47,122 bases of DNA from contig JABCZZ010000011.1 of the NCBI GenBank assembly GCA_013289445.1, forward strand, positions 1-47,122. The letters are read 5' to 3'. Below the pieces are notes generated by a model. It saw only the letters and a list, made by a program, of their open reading frames with translations. It made no database searches and was not told the DNA's origin. Each line of letters begins with the position of its first letter. The stretch's first letter is position 1. Origin of the DNA: Alphaproteobacteria bacterium (lineage in GTDB: Bacteria; Pseudomonadota; Alphaproteobacteria; Rickettsiales; JABCZZ01). Shown piece after piece: positions 17,680 to 26,674 of the stretch. The position numbers and the translations under genes were made by a program.

Positions 17680-20178
17680 CTATAAAAGACTGGTCTGCAA
17701 ATTATTCAGTTTGGTGATGAGCGCTTCCACGCTCTCTTCAGAATGTGCGGTTTGCAGCGTGCTTTGTATATTGGCAACCGCCATCTCGAGTTCCTGGATT
17801 TTTGCTGCAGGCAACACCTGGCTTGAAGCGGAAAGCTGATTCTTGAGCGACATGATTCTGCTTTCTGCTATCGCCTTAAGGCCCGCTGCCGGAACGTGGT
17901 TACCGTCTGCGTCTGTTCCCGATATTCGACCTACTGCTACTTTTTCGTGTGCCGGAACATCTTCGGGCATCTTCAGGAAATAATACTCCTGAGCGTCATG
18001 GCCTTTAGGCTGAGGACGCCCGTAGGCATCAATCTCCATGCGTTCCTGACGTTTCTCCGCCATAAGACTGTTAATTTCATCATCTTTGGCGTTAGCACTT
18101 ATGCCATCGAGTAGGCTGCCCAGATGTTCTTTGGTGGGCAAAATACCACGCAGATTGGTGAGGTTTTGCCTTAGATTTGCCTCACGGGTACTTTCTATAT
18201 CCAGCCTGCGCATATGGCCGTCTACGCTGTCTTCCGCACGTTGATAAGCGCCGAGCGCTTCCTTGTAAGCTTTCTGTGTTGCCGAGTTATTATTTGCTGC
18301 CAGCGCGCCTGCCGCCTGTTGCATATATTGATTCGTCTGCCCCGCATGTGCTTGTGCTGCCGCCAACCGGTTCTGCACTGCCTCAACACGGCGCTTGGCT
18401 ATGTTATGTTCGGTTTGATGCTTCTGCACGTTGGGATCGTCCATATCGCTCGCGCCATGCAATACCCCATCAACGAAAGCACCGCCAATCCCTTTGAAAC
18501 GGTTCTTCCACGGGATACGCGCCATCGGATTCCATGCGCCTTTCCATACGCCGGATCCTATCTTATTGCTGTCGGGATCTATTTCGCCCGTGTGCGAATT
18601 TCTGCCATGCAACAGCTGATTCCTCATATTCAGCAGACCCGCCTGGATGGATTCGAGCCCCAACGTTCCGATCTTGACACCCTCGGGAGTTGAACCGCCA
18701 CCCAGTGCCGCTGCAAAAGGCACGCCGCCCAACTGCTGAGCAAGCTGAGGCGCCTTTTTGAGGAAGTCTTCCATGACATGGCCAATCAGCCACAGTGCGA
18801 TGACCTGCGAGACGATAAACTGAATCAAATCATGGGCAAAGAGTAAATTGAGCAACGGAATAACCGTATCTCCCGTGGGATTGCCATTAGCATCGAGCGC
18901 AGGTACTACGCCGGGCGGCAGGGTTGCGGCAGTAGTGCCGGTAGGCAATTGCGAATTGCAGGCAATGGCGGCACCCGCCGCTCCGTTATAGATGGTATAG
19001 GCACAGAAGCTGCAGGTATGGATCGGTATGGTAATGAACCAGGCGCTGATCGTGGCATCGTATTCGCGAATCATGCCCAAAAGCCCCATAAAGAATGCGC
19101 CCAGCGGGATCATTTGCAGCATTGCCAGAAATCCAAAGATGATAATCATCTGCAGGCTGAAGGTGGTGAGATATTTCAGCCATTGCTGAAACAAGGGCAT
19201 GGTCGTTCTAAACAGCGCAAAGCTAAGAAACAACGGCGAAAGGATGAACAGAAAGCTGATAAGCACAAGTGCGGTAAGATAGCCCAATAACGCCTGCGCA
19301 TAGAGCAGCAGATACATGATGACCATGATGATAAAGAAAATGATGATGATCGGCATAAATATAAGGAGAAGCACCAGCAAAAGCCCTAAATCGAGCGCGC
19401 AAAGGGGTGTCAGGTACGGCAAAGACTGGCCGGCAATGGTTTGACCGCCGGCGCTCGTGTTGGGATTGGCGCTCGTATTGAATAAACTCGTGAACAACGA
19501 ATCGGGTTCATCCAGTGAGGGAGTGGCGCAAGTAACAAGGTTTCCATTCACATCATGGCATTGGCTAATGCTTTTGACGGTTCCCATCACAAGGGCCGAG
19601 CCTTGTTCCGCCACCAGCATGAAAAACCGGTAACCGACGCCGATGCCCCATTCGGCATTGGCGGCGAATGCCCATATCAGTGCGATTTTGCACAGCGCAA
19701 CGAACGCGTCTTTATAGGTAAACTGCATGATGCCGGTGGCAACGCCAACGCCGAATATCAGAATGAACAGGGTGAGCGCTGCTTTAAGCGGGCCCTGCAG
19801 CGCATACTGGTAGCTGCAATACATGCCGGACATAATCTGTCCCACTGTGCTTTTGAAGAAGCACATGAGGCGACCAAATACGCCCAGGCTGGCATTGGAG
19901 CAAGGATCCGTGGCGAGCGAAGGATCGGTTGCAGTGGCACCAGAGGTAAGTGTCACTCCGTCTGCGCTGGTCACTATGGTATCGGCGGTAAATATATTGC
20001 CGTTGGCCACGCCGTTGGTGCAGGAGAAATTTCCCATGAATAAAGGCGAGTTGACCTGGGCATGGGCCTGTCCGGGATGCATCACGCCCATCATTATAAT
20101 ACAAACCACGCACAGCGCGGCCCATAAGAACCGGTAAAGCTGTTGTGGATTGTCAAATATCTGGGCAGTCTTGCTCAT
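17680..20178 (-). CDS. virB6: Large VirB6/TrbL-type channel protein with long hydrophilic tail
   Basis: This 832-residue protein has a signal-peptide-like start (cut possible after QAHA, residue about 40), a periplasmic region with several cysteines, and a polytopic core between about 140 and 500 with several very hydrophobic spans (for example LLLIFMPIIIIFFIIMVIMY). That core is the VirB6/TrbL pattern, which forms the inner-membrane channel. From about residue 520 it is hydrophilic and Ala/Gln/Glu-rich, with probable coiled coil (AVQNRLAAAQAHAGQTNQYM). Classic VirB6 has about 300 residues; extended versions are known in Rickettsiales. It overlaps virB4 by four bases. Confidence 0.85.
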   Translation of the reverse strand: MSKTAQIFDNPQQLYRFLWAALCVVCIIMMGVMHPGQAHAQVNSPLFMGNFSCTNGVANGNIFTADTIVTSADGVTLTSGATATDPSLATDPCSNASLGVFGRLMCFFKSTVGQIMSGMYCSYQYALQGPLKAALTLFILIFGVGVATGIMQFTYKDAFVALCKIALIWAFAANAEWGIGVGYRFFMLVAEQGSALVMGTVKSISQCHDVNGNLVTCATPSLDEPDSLFTSLFNTSANPNTSAGGQTIAGQSLPYLTPLCALDLGLLLVLLLIFMPIIIIFFIIMVIMYLLLYAQALLGYLTALVLISFLFILSPLFLSFALFRTTMPLFQQWLKYLTTFSLQMIIIFGFLAMLQMIPLGAFFMGLLGMIREYDATISAWFITIPIHTCSFCAYTIYNGAAGAAIACNSQLPTGTTAATLPPGVVPALDANGNPTGDTVIPLLNLLFAHDLIQFIVSQVIALWLIGHVMEDFLKKAPQLAQQLGGVPFAAALGGGSTPEGVKIGTLGLESIQAGLLNMRNQLLHGRNSHTGEIDPDSNKIGSGVWKGAWNPMARIPWKNRFKGIGGAFVDGVLHGASDMDDPNVQKHQTEHNIAKRRVEAVQNRLAAAQAHAGQTNQYMQQAAGALAANNNSATQKAYKEALGAYQRAEDSVDGHMRRLDIESTREANLRQNLTNLRGILPTKEHLGSLLDGISANAKDDEINSLMAEKRQERMEIDAYGRPQPKGHDAQEYYFLKMPEDVPAHEKVAVGRISGTDADGNHVPAAGLKAIAESRIMSLKNQLSASSQVLPAAKIQELEMAVANIQSTLQTAHSEESVEALITKLNNLQTSLL

Positions 20179-22577
20179 ATTTGTTCAAGAAACTTCGGCA
20201 TCCACTGGGATGCTTGCAATCCGGCGGCCTCAATAGACTGTTCCATTATCTTAAGCTGGGCTTCTCCGGCACATAGAACCGCCTGAATGTCAGGCATGCC
20301 GGAAAGGTTGACTTCCAGAACTATCGACTCGTCTTTGCGCTTGATCAGGAAGTGGCGATCCTGCGTGTTCATCACGGTAAGATAAGAGACGTCCCTCTCA
20401 CTTAAATTGAATGCCTTGGAATACGACTCATCCGCCGCTTCATCGGGCAGATAAAGATGTGTAGCCGTTTCCGCAATAAACAAGGGATTAAGGCGGCTGT
20501 TAATAGCCCGCTCCACATGCTCGGTGGTCAGCAGCACCATAGCATTCTTGCTACGCCATTCTCCCAACCATTCCTTGAGTCGGGCGGCCAGAAACGGATG
20601 ATCAAGAATGGTCCATGCCTCATCGATCACAATCATTCCAGGCGTGCCATCCAGCGCCAATGTAACGCGATGCAGCAGATAATAGAGTAACGGCAATAAC
20701 GTGGCTTTTTGCTGAAGTGCCTCTGCCATTTCAAATCCACAGATCTTATCGGTGAAGTTGAGTGAATCGACCACATTATCAAAAAGCGCAGCGTGTTCAC
20801 CCCCGGAAATCCAGGGCAGCAACAGATCCGCCACGGCAGCATCCTGGGTGCGCATGGCTTCTGCCAGGGCCGAGATACGCCGCTGTTCCTTAGGCAACTG
20901 CATCACCTTAGCTATGGCATTATCGCAGGCAGCGAAAAACGGGCCATCCTCTCGTCCACCGGTAAGTGCCGACAACCAACGGCGCCAGAATTCGCGATTT
21001 TTGGGAGTATCGTCGAGCGCTAGCGGATTGAACATCACCTGCGTATAAGGGCGTGGGTCGGCTTTCGCAGTAGGGTTATAATAGGCGCCGCCAATGCTGC
21101 GCAGGAAAATTTCGGATTCCCGATTCTGATCAAAATAAAACAGCTGGCCATCGTATTTACGTGCCTGCGCCACAAAAAAATTCACCAGCACGGTCTTGCC
21201 CGCATCTTCAGGCCCGATCAGTAATGTATGGCCGTTGCTGCCTTCGTGAAAATTGAAAAAATACGGAGTATGAGTCGCGCTGTAGAGCGTGGTGATCGCA
21301 GTTCCCCAATGATTACCATTCTGCTGGCCCATCGCGAAATCACCCAGATTGGCAAAGCCTGCTATGCGTGCCGTATTAAGAGGGCGCAGGCGGGTGATAA
21401 ATTCAAAATTGCCGGGCAGATGCGCCCAATAGCATTCCTCAAGTTTGATGTCTTCACGCATCGGCGGCAAACCGAGATCCGATAAGGCGTTGACGCCCCT
21501 GGCCACGGCGCTTTCCATCATCTTAAGCGAATCGGCAACTAAGAATATCTGCAGCTGATGTTCGCCGAAATCCGTGACTTTGCCTTGATTGCTGTTAATG
21601 ACATCCATAAGTCCGGTTTTATCGGCAAGTGTGGCGGCCTTGCTGACATCAAAAAGTTCCTTCTGATACTCAAAAGACTTGAGCGACTGCTTGGTGTTGG
21701 CAAAGGTAAAACACTGGCTGATAATGAATTCGCAAGGGATTTGCAAAACGTGGTCGAGCGACTCCAGCGTTAATTCGCGATATTCTTTTATGGTGAGCAA
21801 CGCGGCAAAACGACGCTTAGCGTCCGTGCGCAGGCGACTTTCCATGGCATTGAAGCCAAAGGTGACGTCATAGTCGGTCAGCTGCTGTGCCAGATCCATA
21901 TCCGCTACCGGTATCTCCATATCGGTAAAGGTAATGAGCTTGGCCAGGAAGCTGTTTATATCCGAATAATAGACCCCGTCACGTTTGTTGATCCCCAGTC
22001 TGGACGCACCGTAAGGCGAAAGCATTTTGGTTATTTTCTCGACAATACCCGTCATCTTGGCCGTGACGTCGTCCAGATATTGTTCACGGTGGCGTATATC
22101 TATACGCGGCAATATACCGCGACCTACCGTGGCCGGATCAAGCAAGGACGCGGCCTGCCCCTCGCGAACCAGGGTGATATATATTTCGTTGCTGTACTGG
22201 TGTTCCCAATCATTACGGTCTTTCCAGAAACGATCAAGATAGCCGGAAAAATCACGCTTGAACTGACCGCCTGTCTGCAGATTTTTTCTGCGCCGGACGG
22301 TATGAATCCAGATGCCGTAATGCGTCGCCGTTACATAGGTCTGCAGGGCTTCGCGGATTTTAGCGCGCAGATCGGGTAAGTTTTTTTCTTCCGTGGCAGC
22401 ATCCGCCGCTGCACCTGAAATTCGGATACTTTGTAATACTTCGCCGTTGCGCGTGACTATCGTGCAAGGGTTCCAGTGGCAGGCATAGGGAATGAAGTCT
22501 TCTTCAACTACATCCCGGGAAATATCGCGGAGTTCTTGGAGGTTTTCAGTTTTTGGCTTCTTGTTAAACAGTGCCAT
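20175..22577 (-). CDS. virB4: Type IV secretion ATPase VirB4
   Basis: A VirB4/TraC-family ATPase of 800 residues, energising pilus biogenesis and substrate transfer. The N-terminal CagE-type region includes EEDFIPYACHWNPCTIVTRN, a good match to rickettsial-type VirB4. Walker A is LIGPEDAGKTVLVNFF with Lys461, Walker B is GMIVIDEAWTIL at about 650, and the following block WLGEWRSKNAMVLLTTEHVE is typical. There is no hydrophobic VirB3-like extension at the N-terminus, so the missing VirB3 is not simply fused here. It follows virB2 after a gap holding a strong terminator hairpin and overlaps virB6 by four bases. Confidence 0.95.
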   Translation of the reverse strand: MALFNKKPKTENLQELRDISRDVVEEDFIPYACHWNPCTIVTRNGEVLQSIRISGAAADAATEEKNLPDLRAKIREALQTYVTATHYGIWIHTVRRRKNLQTGGQFKRDFSGYLDRFWKDRNDWEHQYSNEIYITLVREGQAASLLDPATVGRGILPRIDIRHREQYLDDVTAKMTGIVEKITKMLSPYGASRLGINKRDGVYYSDINSFLAKLITFTDMEIPVADMDLAQQLTDYDVTFGFNAMESRLRTDAKRRFAALLTIKEYRELTLESLDHVLQIPCEFIISQCFTFANTKQSLKSFEYQKELFDVSKAATLADKTGLMDVINSNQGKVTDFGEHQLQIFLVADSLKMMESAVARGVNALSDLGLPPMREDIKLEECYWAHLPGNFEFITRLRPLNTARIAGFANLGDFAMGQQNGNHWGTAITTLYSATHTPYFFNFHEGSNGHTLLIGPEDAGKTVLVNFFVAQARKYDGQLFYFDQNRESEIFLRSIGGAYYNPTAKADPRPYTQVMFNPLALDDTPKNREFWRRWLSALTGGREDGPFFAACDNAIAKVMQLPKEQRRISALAEAMRTQDAAVADLLLPWISGGEHAALFDNVVDSLNFTDKICGFEMAEALQQKATLLPLLYYLLHRVTLALDGTPGMIVIDEAWTILDHPFLAARLKEWLGEWRSKNAMVLLTTEHVERAINSRLNPLFIAETATHLYLPDEAADESYSKAFNLSERDVSYLTVMNTQDRHFLIKRKDESIVLEVNLSGMPDIQAVLCAGEAQLKIMEQSIEAAGLQASQWMPKFLEQI

Positions 22578-22646
22578 GGCATTGTGTGACTTGCGAAACC
22601 ATATTACATTTTATTTTTATGCCGCTCAAGGCGGTTAACAGAGAGT

Positions 22647-22680
22647 AAAATGGGCGCCCCCGAAAGGACGCCCATTTTTT
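22647..22680. terminator. Bidirectional intrinsic terminator between virB2 and virB4
   Basis: Arms TGGGCG (22651-22656) and CGCCCA (22669-22674) enclose a C-rich/GAAA/GG interior and are flanked by AAAA on the left and six T on the right, so both strands give a G+C-rich stem with a T-run. In the virB operon direction (minus) it lies directly after virB2 and before virB4, so it would end most virB2 transcripts and let only part of the polymerase read on. Confidence 0.8.
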
Positions 22681-22698
22681 CGTTTGTCGTCGGCAAGG

Positions 22699-23082
22699 CT
22701 AGCTGGCGATAAGGCTCGTGCCAGTGCAAGTTTCTGAGCCACCGCCCAGTGCCTGCACGATGGTTGCTGCACCAAAGATCAGTGCAACGCCGAGTGCGAC
22801 GATAAGTGCCATACCCCAAGAGATTTTGCCGAGCAATGCACCGATACCTACTGCGATAATGGCAATGGTAGCGATAGCTTTACCCGTAACACCGGTCATC
22901 ATGATCACCAGGTTACAAAACACGGCTTCGATGGCGTTGGTCGTAGTAGCACCCGGACCAGCACCACCTGCAAGCGCCATATCGGGGAGCATTGACACAC
23001 CCATGGTGAACGCAAGCAGTAACATCAGGTGCCAGCACATGTCGATGGTCGCACGTGCCGATTTCACTTTCGTATTACCCAT
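22699..23082 (-). CDS. virB2: VirB2-type pilin / major T4SS pilus subunit
   Basis: A 127-residue prepilin-like protein. A long signal peptide ends at ALA|GG (residue about 38). The mature chain of about 89 residues has two hydrophobic helices (about 57-80 and 87-110) separated by a short GKISWG loop, as in VirB2/TrbC pilins. Cys56 and Cys119 could form a disulfide. The ATG at 23082 is preferred over the upstream in-frame TTG at 23100 because AAAGGA lies seven bases before it. It is first in the secretion locus, with its own promoter region and a terminator behind it, consistent with a need for many copies. Confidence 0.88.
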   Translation of the reverse strand: MGNTKVKSARATIDMCWHLMLLLAFTMGVSMLPDMALAGGAGPGATTTNAIEAVFCNLVIMMTGVTGKAIATIAIIAVGIGALLGKISWGMALIVALGVALIFGAATIVQALGGGSETCTGTSLIAS

Positions 23083-23119
23083 AACGTAATCCTTTCTCAA
23101 AAACCAAGTTGATAAAAAC

Positions 23120-23150
23120 TGAGATTAAATCTCATGACTCATTTATACCA
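23120..23150 (-). promoter_or_regulatory. virB2 promoter (extended -10) with palindromic operator
   Basis: On the minus strand an extended -10 element TGGTATAAA (23150-23142) is followed seven bases later by a perfect 15-base palindrome TGAGATTTAATCTCA (23134-23120). Its position over the expected transcription start would suit a repressor. No good -35 is present, as is usual for extended -10 promoters. The palindrome ends 37 bases before the virB2 ATG. Confidence 0.5.
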
Positions 23151-23305
23151 CGTCAACGTTACAACTCTATGACAATCTCCACTTTTCTCCTAAATTACTT
23201 CCGTCATCACAAATTGTGGAAAAACCCACTGAATCCGGACGTTAGGGGGGAAATATTAAAAATCCGTTAATGGCTACAGTACCCGAAGAGAATATTCATA
23301 GAAAC

Positions 23306-24904
23306 CTATGGCGTTCGCCGATACATGAAATACCTGCACCCCACCCCCACCTTGCCCCCAGGCTGGCGCTTTCCCTCGTAACAAAGGTCGAGCGTGCGTA
23401 TCATGTGGTAATGTTGCCACGCATTTTTGAAATTCGGAAACGCCTCCAGATAAGCAATCAGGTCAATATGCTTGTGAACCGAATAAAATATATCGGCATC
23501 ATCGACAAACATGACTTCCGGTTTTCTTTCATTAAGGTCCTGCGCATATCCTTGCGCGACATAATCGAGTATCCAGTGATGTTCACGGGCAAATGCATCG
23601 TCGGAAGCAAAAAATTTGGGTAACATCCATATTTGCTCGAAACGCGTATCCCATCGGACACCGTAATTATTGACGAGATGTGTCCACAATGAAAAAGAAA
23701 TCGAGATGGTGCCAAAAGACTGAAAATGCTCTTGCTGCATCATTTCAGCAAATTTGTTGTTCGTTTTACATACCAGCGAATCTGCACAATCCGTCGTGAA
23801 CACGGCGCTCCAAAATAGGGCTATTACCAAGCCATTGGCTATCAGGTTGAGCGCGCAGGCACGCGCGCCGAATATAAATTCCTTACTTTGCTCAGCCACT
23901 CCATCGCTGAGCTGGCGTTTCCTTAGGTAAAGGAACTCCCATAATACCCATCCGCTGAGAAATAAAATGAAGGTGTTAAGAACGTTGTAGCTATAACTCC
24001 AGCCGTTATTCGCCAGCGCATACAGATAAAAAGAAATGCATAATGCCAGAAAATAATAGATGTCTTTGCGCAAAGGCGAGCGATGGCGAGGGCGGAAATC
24101 GGCGAACGTCACGCCGAGCATAAGCAGCGCAATACTGGAATAATAAAGTCCGTTTATCTTGGTGCTGGTGGCGCCGTATGTCAGCAGCGCCATAGGCAAC
24201 ACGATATTCAGATAATTAGGCGTAAAATGCCATACGCAAAACAAATAAAAGAGGCCGAGCAGGTAAATCAGGATATTTTCCAGGCTCCATAAAATCCCTG
24301 CGCGGCGCTCACGCAAGATGTATAGCAATTGGATACTTAGCAGAAGTATGAGCGTGTGCGGCTTTATGCTGAATCCGACGCCTGCCAATAGCCCAACGCA
24401 GATGCGTAGCCAGCATGGGCGATCACAACGCGCAAGCGAGGGCATGTAAGACAATAAATAGGGAAAGGTCAGTATAAGAAAAATATGATCCCGATCGAAG
24501 AAATACGCGGGATTTGTACAGACAATAAACGCATAGCATAGCAGTAGCGCAAACTGGATCTGTTGGTTTTTATTGCCAGAAAACCCCGGGTGGTCGCGGA
24601 TTAGGCGGCTGCAGACCCATACCGAGAACATCACACACAGTACGCCCATCAGCCCCAGCCACTGATAATCTTTAAGCCAGGCAAGATGCGTCGTCACTGC
24701 TACCGGAATTGTATCTATCCACACAATAAACGGCATGTTGACTTCGAAAATATCGACGTAGAGTTGCTTGCCCTCCAGCATCATGCGGGCATGCAGTAAC
24801 ATCCAGACTTTATCTCCGGCATAGCCTGCAAAAATCTGTCCGCAGCCAAATACAATCACCAGGAAAAACGCTGCCCCGTAGAGGATTTTCGCTTTTCTGC
24901 TCAT
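23306..24904 (-). CDS. GT-C-like polytopic membrane protein, copy A
   Basis: A 532-residue membrane protein with roughly ten or more spans. After the first span comes a periplasmic loop with GDKVW (30-34) and LYVDIFEVNMPFIVWID (about 48-64). An acidic first loop with a Y-x-D-x-x-x-x-x-P pattern is typical of GT-C glycosyltransferases that use polyprenyl-phosphate sugars, but the family itself is not one I recognise by name. The C-terminal soluble part holds FVDDADIFYSVHKHIDLIAY. It is a clear paralogue of the gene just upstream (24908-26545), from which it is separated by three bases, and it lies directly upstream of the virB2 promoter region on the same strand. A role in surface glycan synthesis or pilin modification is inference. 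Confidence 0.6.
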   Translation of the reverse strand: MSRKAKILYGAAFFLVIVFGCGQIFAGYAGDKVWMLLHARMMLEGKQLYVDIFEVNMPFIVWIDTIPVAVTTHLAWLKDYQWLGLMGVLCVMFSVWVCSRLIRDHPGFSGNKNQQIQFALLLCYAFIVCTNPAYFFDRDHIFLILTFPYLLSYMPSLARCDRPCWLRICVGLLAGVGFSIKPHTLILLLSIQLLYILRERRAGILWSLENILIYLLGLFYLFCVWHFTPNYLNIVLPMALLTYGATSTKINGLYYSSIALLMLGVTFADFRPRHRSPLRKDIYYFLALCISFYLYALANNGWSYSYNVLNTFILFLSGWVLWEFLYLRKRQLSDGVAEQSKEFIFGARACALNLIANGLVIALFWSAVFTTDCADSLVCKTNNKFAEMMQQEHFQSFGTISISFSLWTHLVNNYGVRWDTRFEQIWMLPKFFASDDAFAREHHWILDYVAQGYAQDLNERKPEVMFVDDADIFYSVHKHIDLIAYLEAFPNFKNAWQHYHMIRTLDLCYEGKRQPGGKVGVGCRYFMYRRTP

Positions 24905-24907
24905 GCG

Positions 24908-26545
24908 TCAGTGGCTTTCTGGCGGCGGTGAATTGGCAGGCATCACATCAAGGATGCGCCGGTAGATAAAATACTGACAGCCCACCCCTACTTTGGCGCC
25001 GGGCGCGCGCCTGACTTCATGGCATAGATTAATCGTGCGCTGCAGGCGGTAATGCTGCCAGGCATCACGAAATGCGCCGTAAGGGCTCAAATACGCAATC
25101 AGATCGATATGTTTATGCACGGAGTAAAATATATCATCGTCATCGACAAAGACGATATCGGGTTTACGCTGGTTTAAATCCTGGGCATAGGCATTGGCAA
25201 CATACTCAAGCACCCAGCGATTACGTGTAGCAAAAGCTTCATCATTGGCAAAAAATGCCGGCAGCATCCATAACTGACTGAAGCGCGTATCCCAATGCGC
25301 ACCTGAATCATTCACCAGTTCCGTCCATTGCAGGAAAGAAATGGAAATTGTCCCGAAATTATGCGCTTCTTCATTTTTTACTATTGCCGTAAATTTCTCA
25401 CTGATTCTGCATTCCAGATAATCTTCGCACCGGCTGGTAAATAACATGCTCCAGATGACTACAATAAGAAGGCCGTTGCCCGCCAGATTAAGTGCGCAAG
25501 CACGTGCGCCTTGGAGAAATTGCCTCGCCGGCTCATCGTGCCCCTCCGTGTGCTGGTGTTTTCTGAGATAAAGAAATTCCCACCATACCCACCCGCTTAG
25601 AAATAAAATGACACTGAGCAGCAGATTATAGGTATATCCCCAGCCGTTATTGAACAGCGCATAGGCCAAGAGCGGCACGCAGAGTGCCAGGAAATAATAG
25701 ATGTCCTTACGGTAAGGCGAAGTATAACGGCGGCGGAAATCAACGAATGTCACACCTAACATGATAAGGGCGATGCTGATAAAAATGAGACCGCCGGGTT
25801 TGCGACTGGTGGCACCATAGGTGAGCAGTGTCATGGGCAGCACCGTCTTGAAATATTGTGGAGTCAATTGCCAGACGGCAAAAAGATACGTCAGGCCCAC
25901 CAGGTAAATCAGAATATTTTCCAGCCTCACCAGAATATCAAAACGACGCTCGCGCAGGATATAAATCAGCTGCATGCCGATAAGCACAATGAGTGTATGC
26001 GGTTTCATGCAGAACCCGATGCCGGCCATCACTCCGATGGTGAATCTGAGGCCCAGCGGCAATTTGACATGCACCAGCGATGGCATGTAAAACAACATGT
26101 AGGGAAATGCCAGCACCAGAAAAATATGTTCCCGATCGAAAAAATACGCCGGATTGGTGCAGAAAATCAGGACATACAGGAGAAGCAAAGCAAACTGGAT
26201 TTGTTTGCTTTTATCCTCAGCGAAGGCGCGGTGATAAGAGATGAGCCGCATCGACACACCGGCGGTCACACAGGTAACCAGCGTGCCTAAAATACCCAGC
26301 CAGCTATATTCATCGAAAAAAGAAAGATGCTTGGAAAGATATACGGGCACCCCATCCATCCAGGTGATGAGCGGCATATTAACTTCGAAAAGATCGACAT
26401 ACAGTTTTTTGCCCTCAAGCCACATGCCGGCAACCTGCAGCAGCCACAATTTATCGCCGCCGCCGCCCATCTGGCACTGTACGCAGACGGCAATAAAAAT
26501 CAGGAAAAAGGCGGCGCCATACAAGATTTTTTCTCTGCGCGTCAT
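24908..26545 (-). CDS. GT-C-like polytopic membrane protein, copy B
   Basis: This 545-residue paralogue of the downstream gene can be aligned to it along the full length by eye. Shared blocks include KILYGAAFFL, LYVDLFEVNMP (about 48-58), CTNPAYFFDREHIFLVLAFP, IKPHT/MKPHT followed by ILRERR, LLTYGATS, GVTFVDFRRR, RKDIYYFLALC and YSVHKHIDLIAYL. The conserved Asp/Glu residues of the first periplasmic loop are the likely catalytic or donor-binding site if it is a GT-C glycosyltransferase. It has a short extra C-terminal tail (LDVMPANSPPPESH). It is the first gene of the pair and is divergent from the gene at 26675. Duplication followed by substrate specialisation is the simplest reading. Confidence 0.6.
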   Translation of the reverse strand: MTRREKILYGAAFFLIFIAVCVQCQMGGGGDKLWLLQVAGMWLEGKKLYVDLFEVNMPLITWMDGVPVYLSKHLSFFDEYSWLGILGTLVTCVTAGVSMRLISYHRAFAEDKSKQIQFALLLLYVLIFCTNPAYFFDREHIFLVLAFPYMLFYMPSLVHVKLPLGLRFTIGVMAGIGFCMKPHTLIVLIGMQLIYILRERRFDILVRLENILIYLVGLTYLFAVWQLTPQYFKTVLPMTLLTYGATSRKPGGLIFISIALIMLGVTFVDFRRRYTSPYRKDIYYFLALCVPLLAYALFNNGWGYTYNLLLSVILFLSGWVWWEFLYLRKHQHTEGHDEPARQFLQGARACALNLAGNGLLIVVIWSMLFTSRCEDYLECRISEKFTAIVKNEEAHNFGTISISFLQWTELVNDSGAHWDTRFSQLWMLPAFFANDEAFATRNRWVLEYVANAYAQDLNQRKPDIVFVDDDDIFYSVHKHIDLIAYLSPYGAFRDAWQHYRLQRTINLCHEVRRAPGAKVGVGCQYFIYRRILDVMPANSPPPESH

Positions 26546-26674
26546 GAGGGATACCTACCCAAAGCTGTCCAAATCGGTTTGCAGAAAATCCGCCGCGGGC
26601 ACCATTAAGAAAAAATTCATTCTTCTTTGATAGCGTAACCCGGTGACTTCTGCCATAAATTTTGCATCCAGGCC

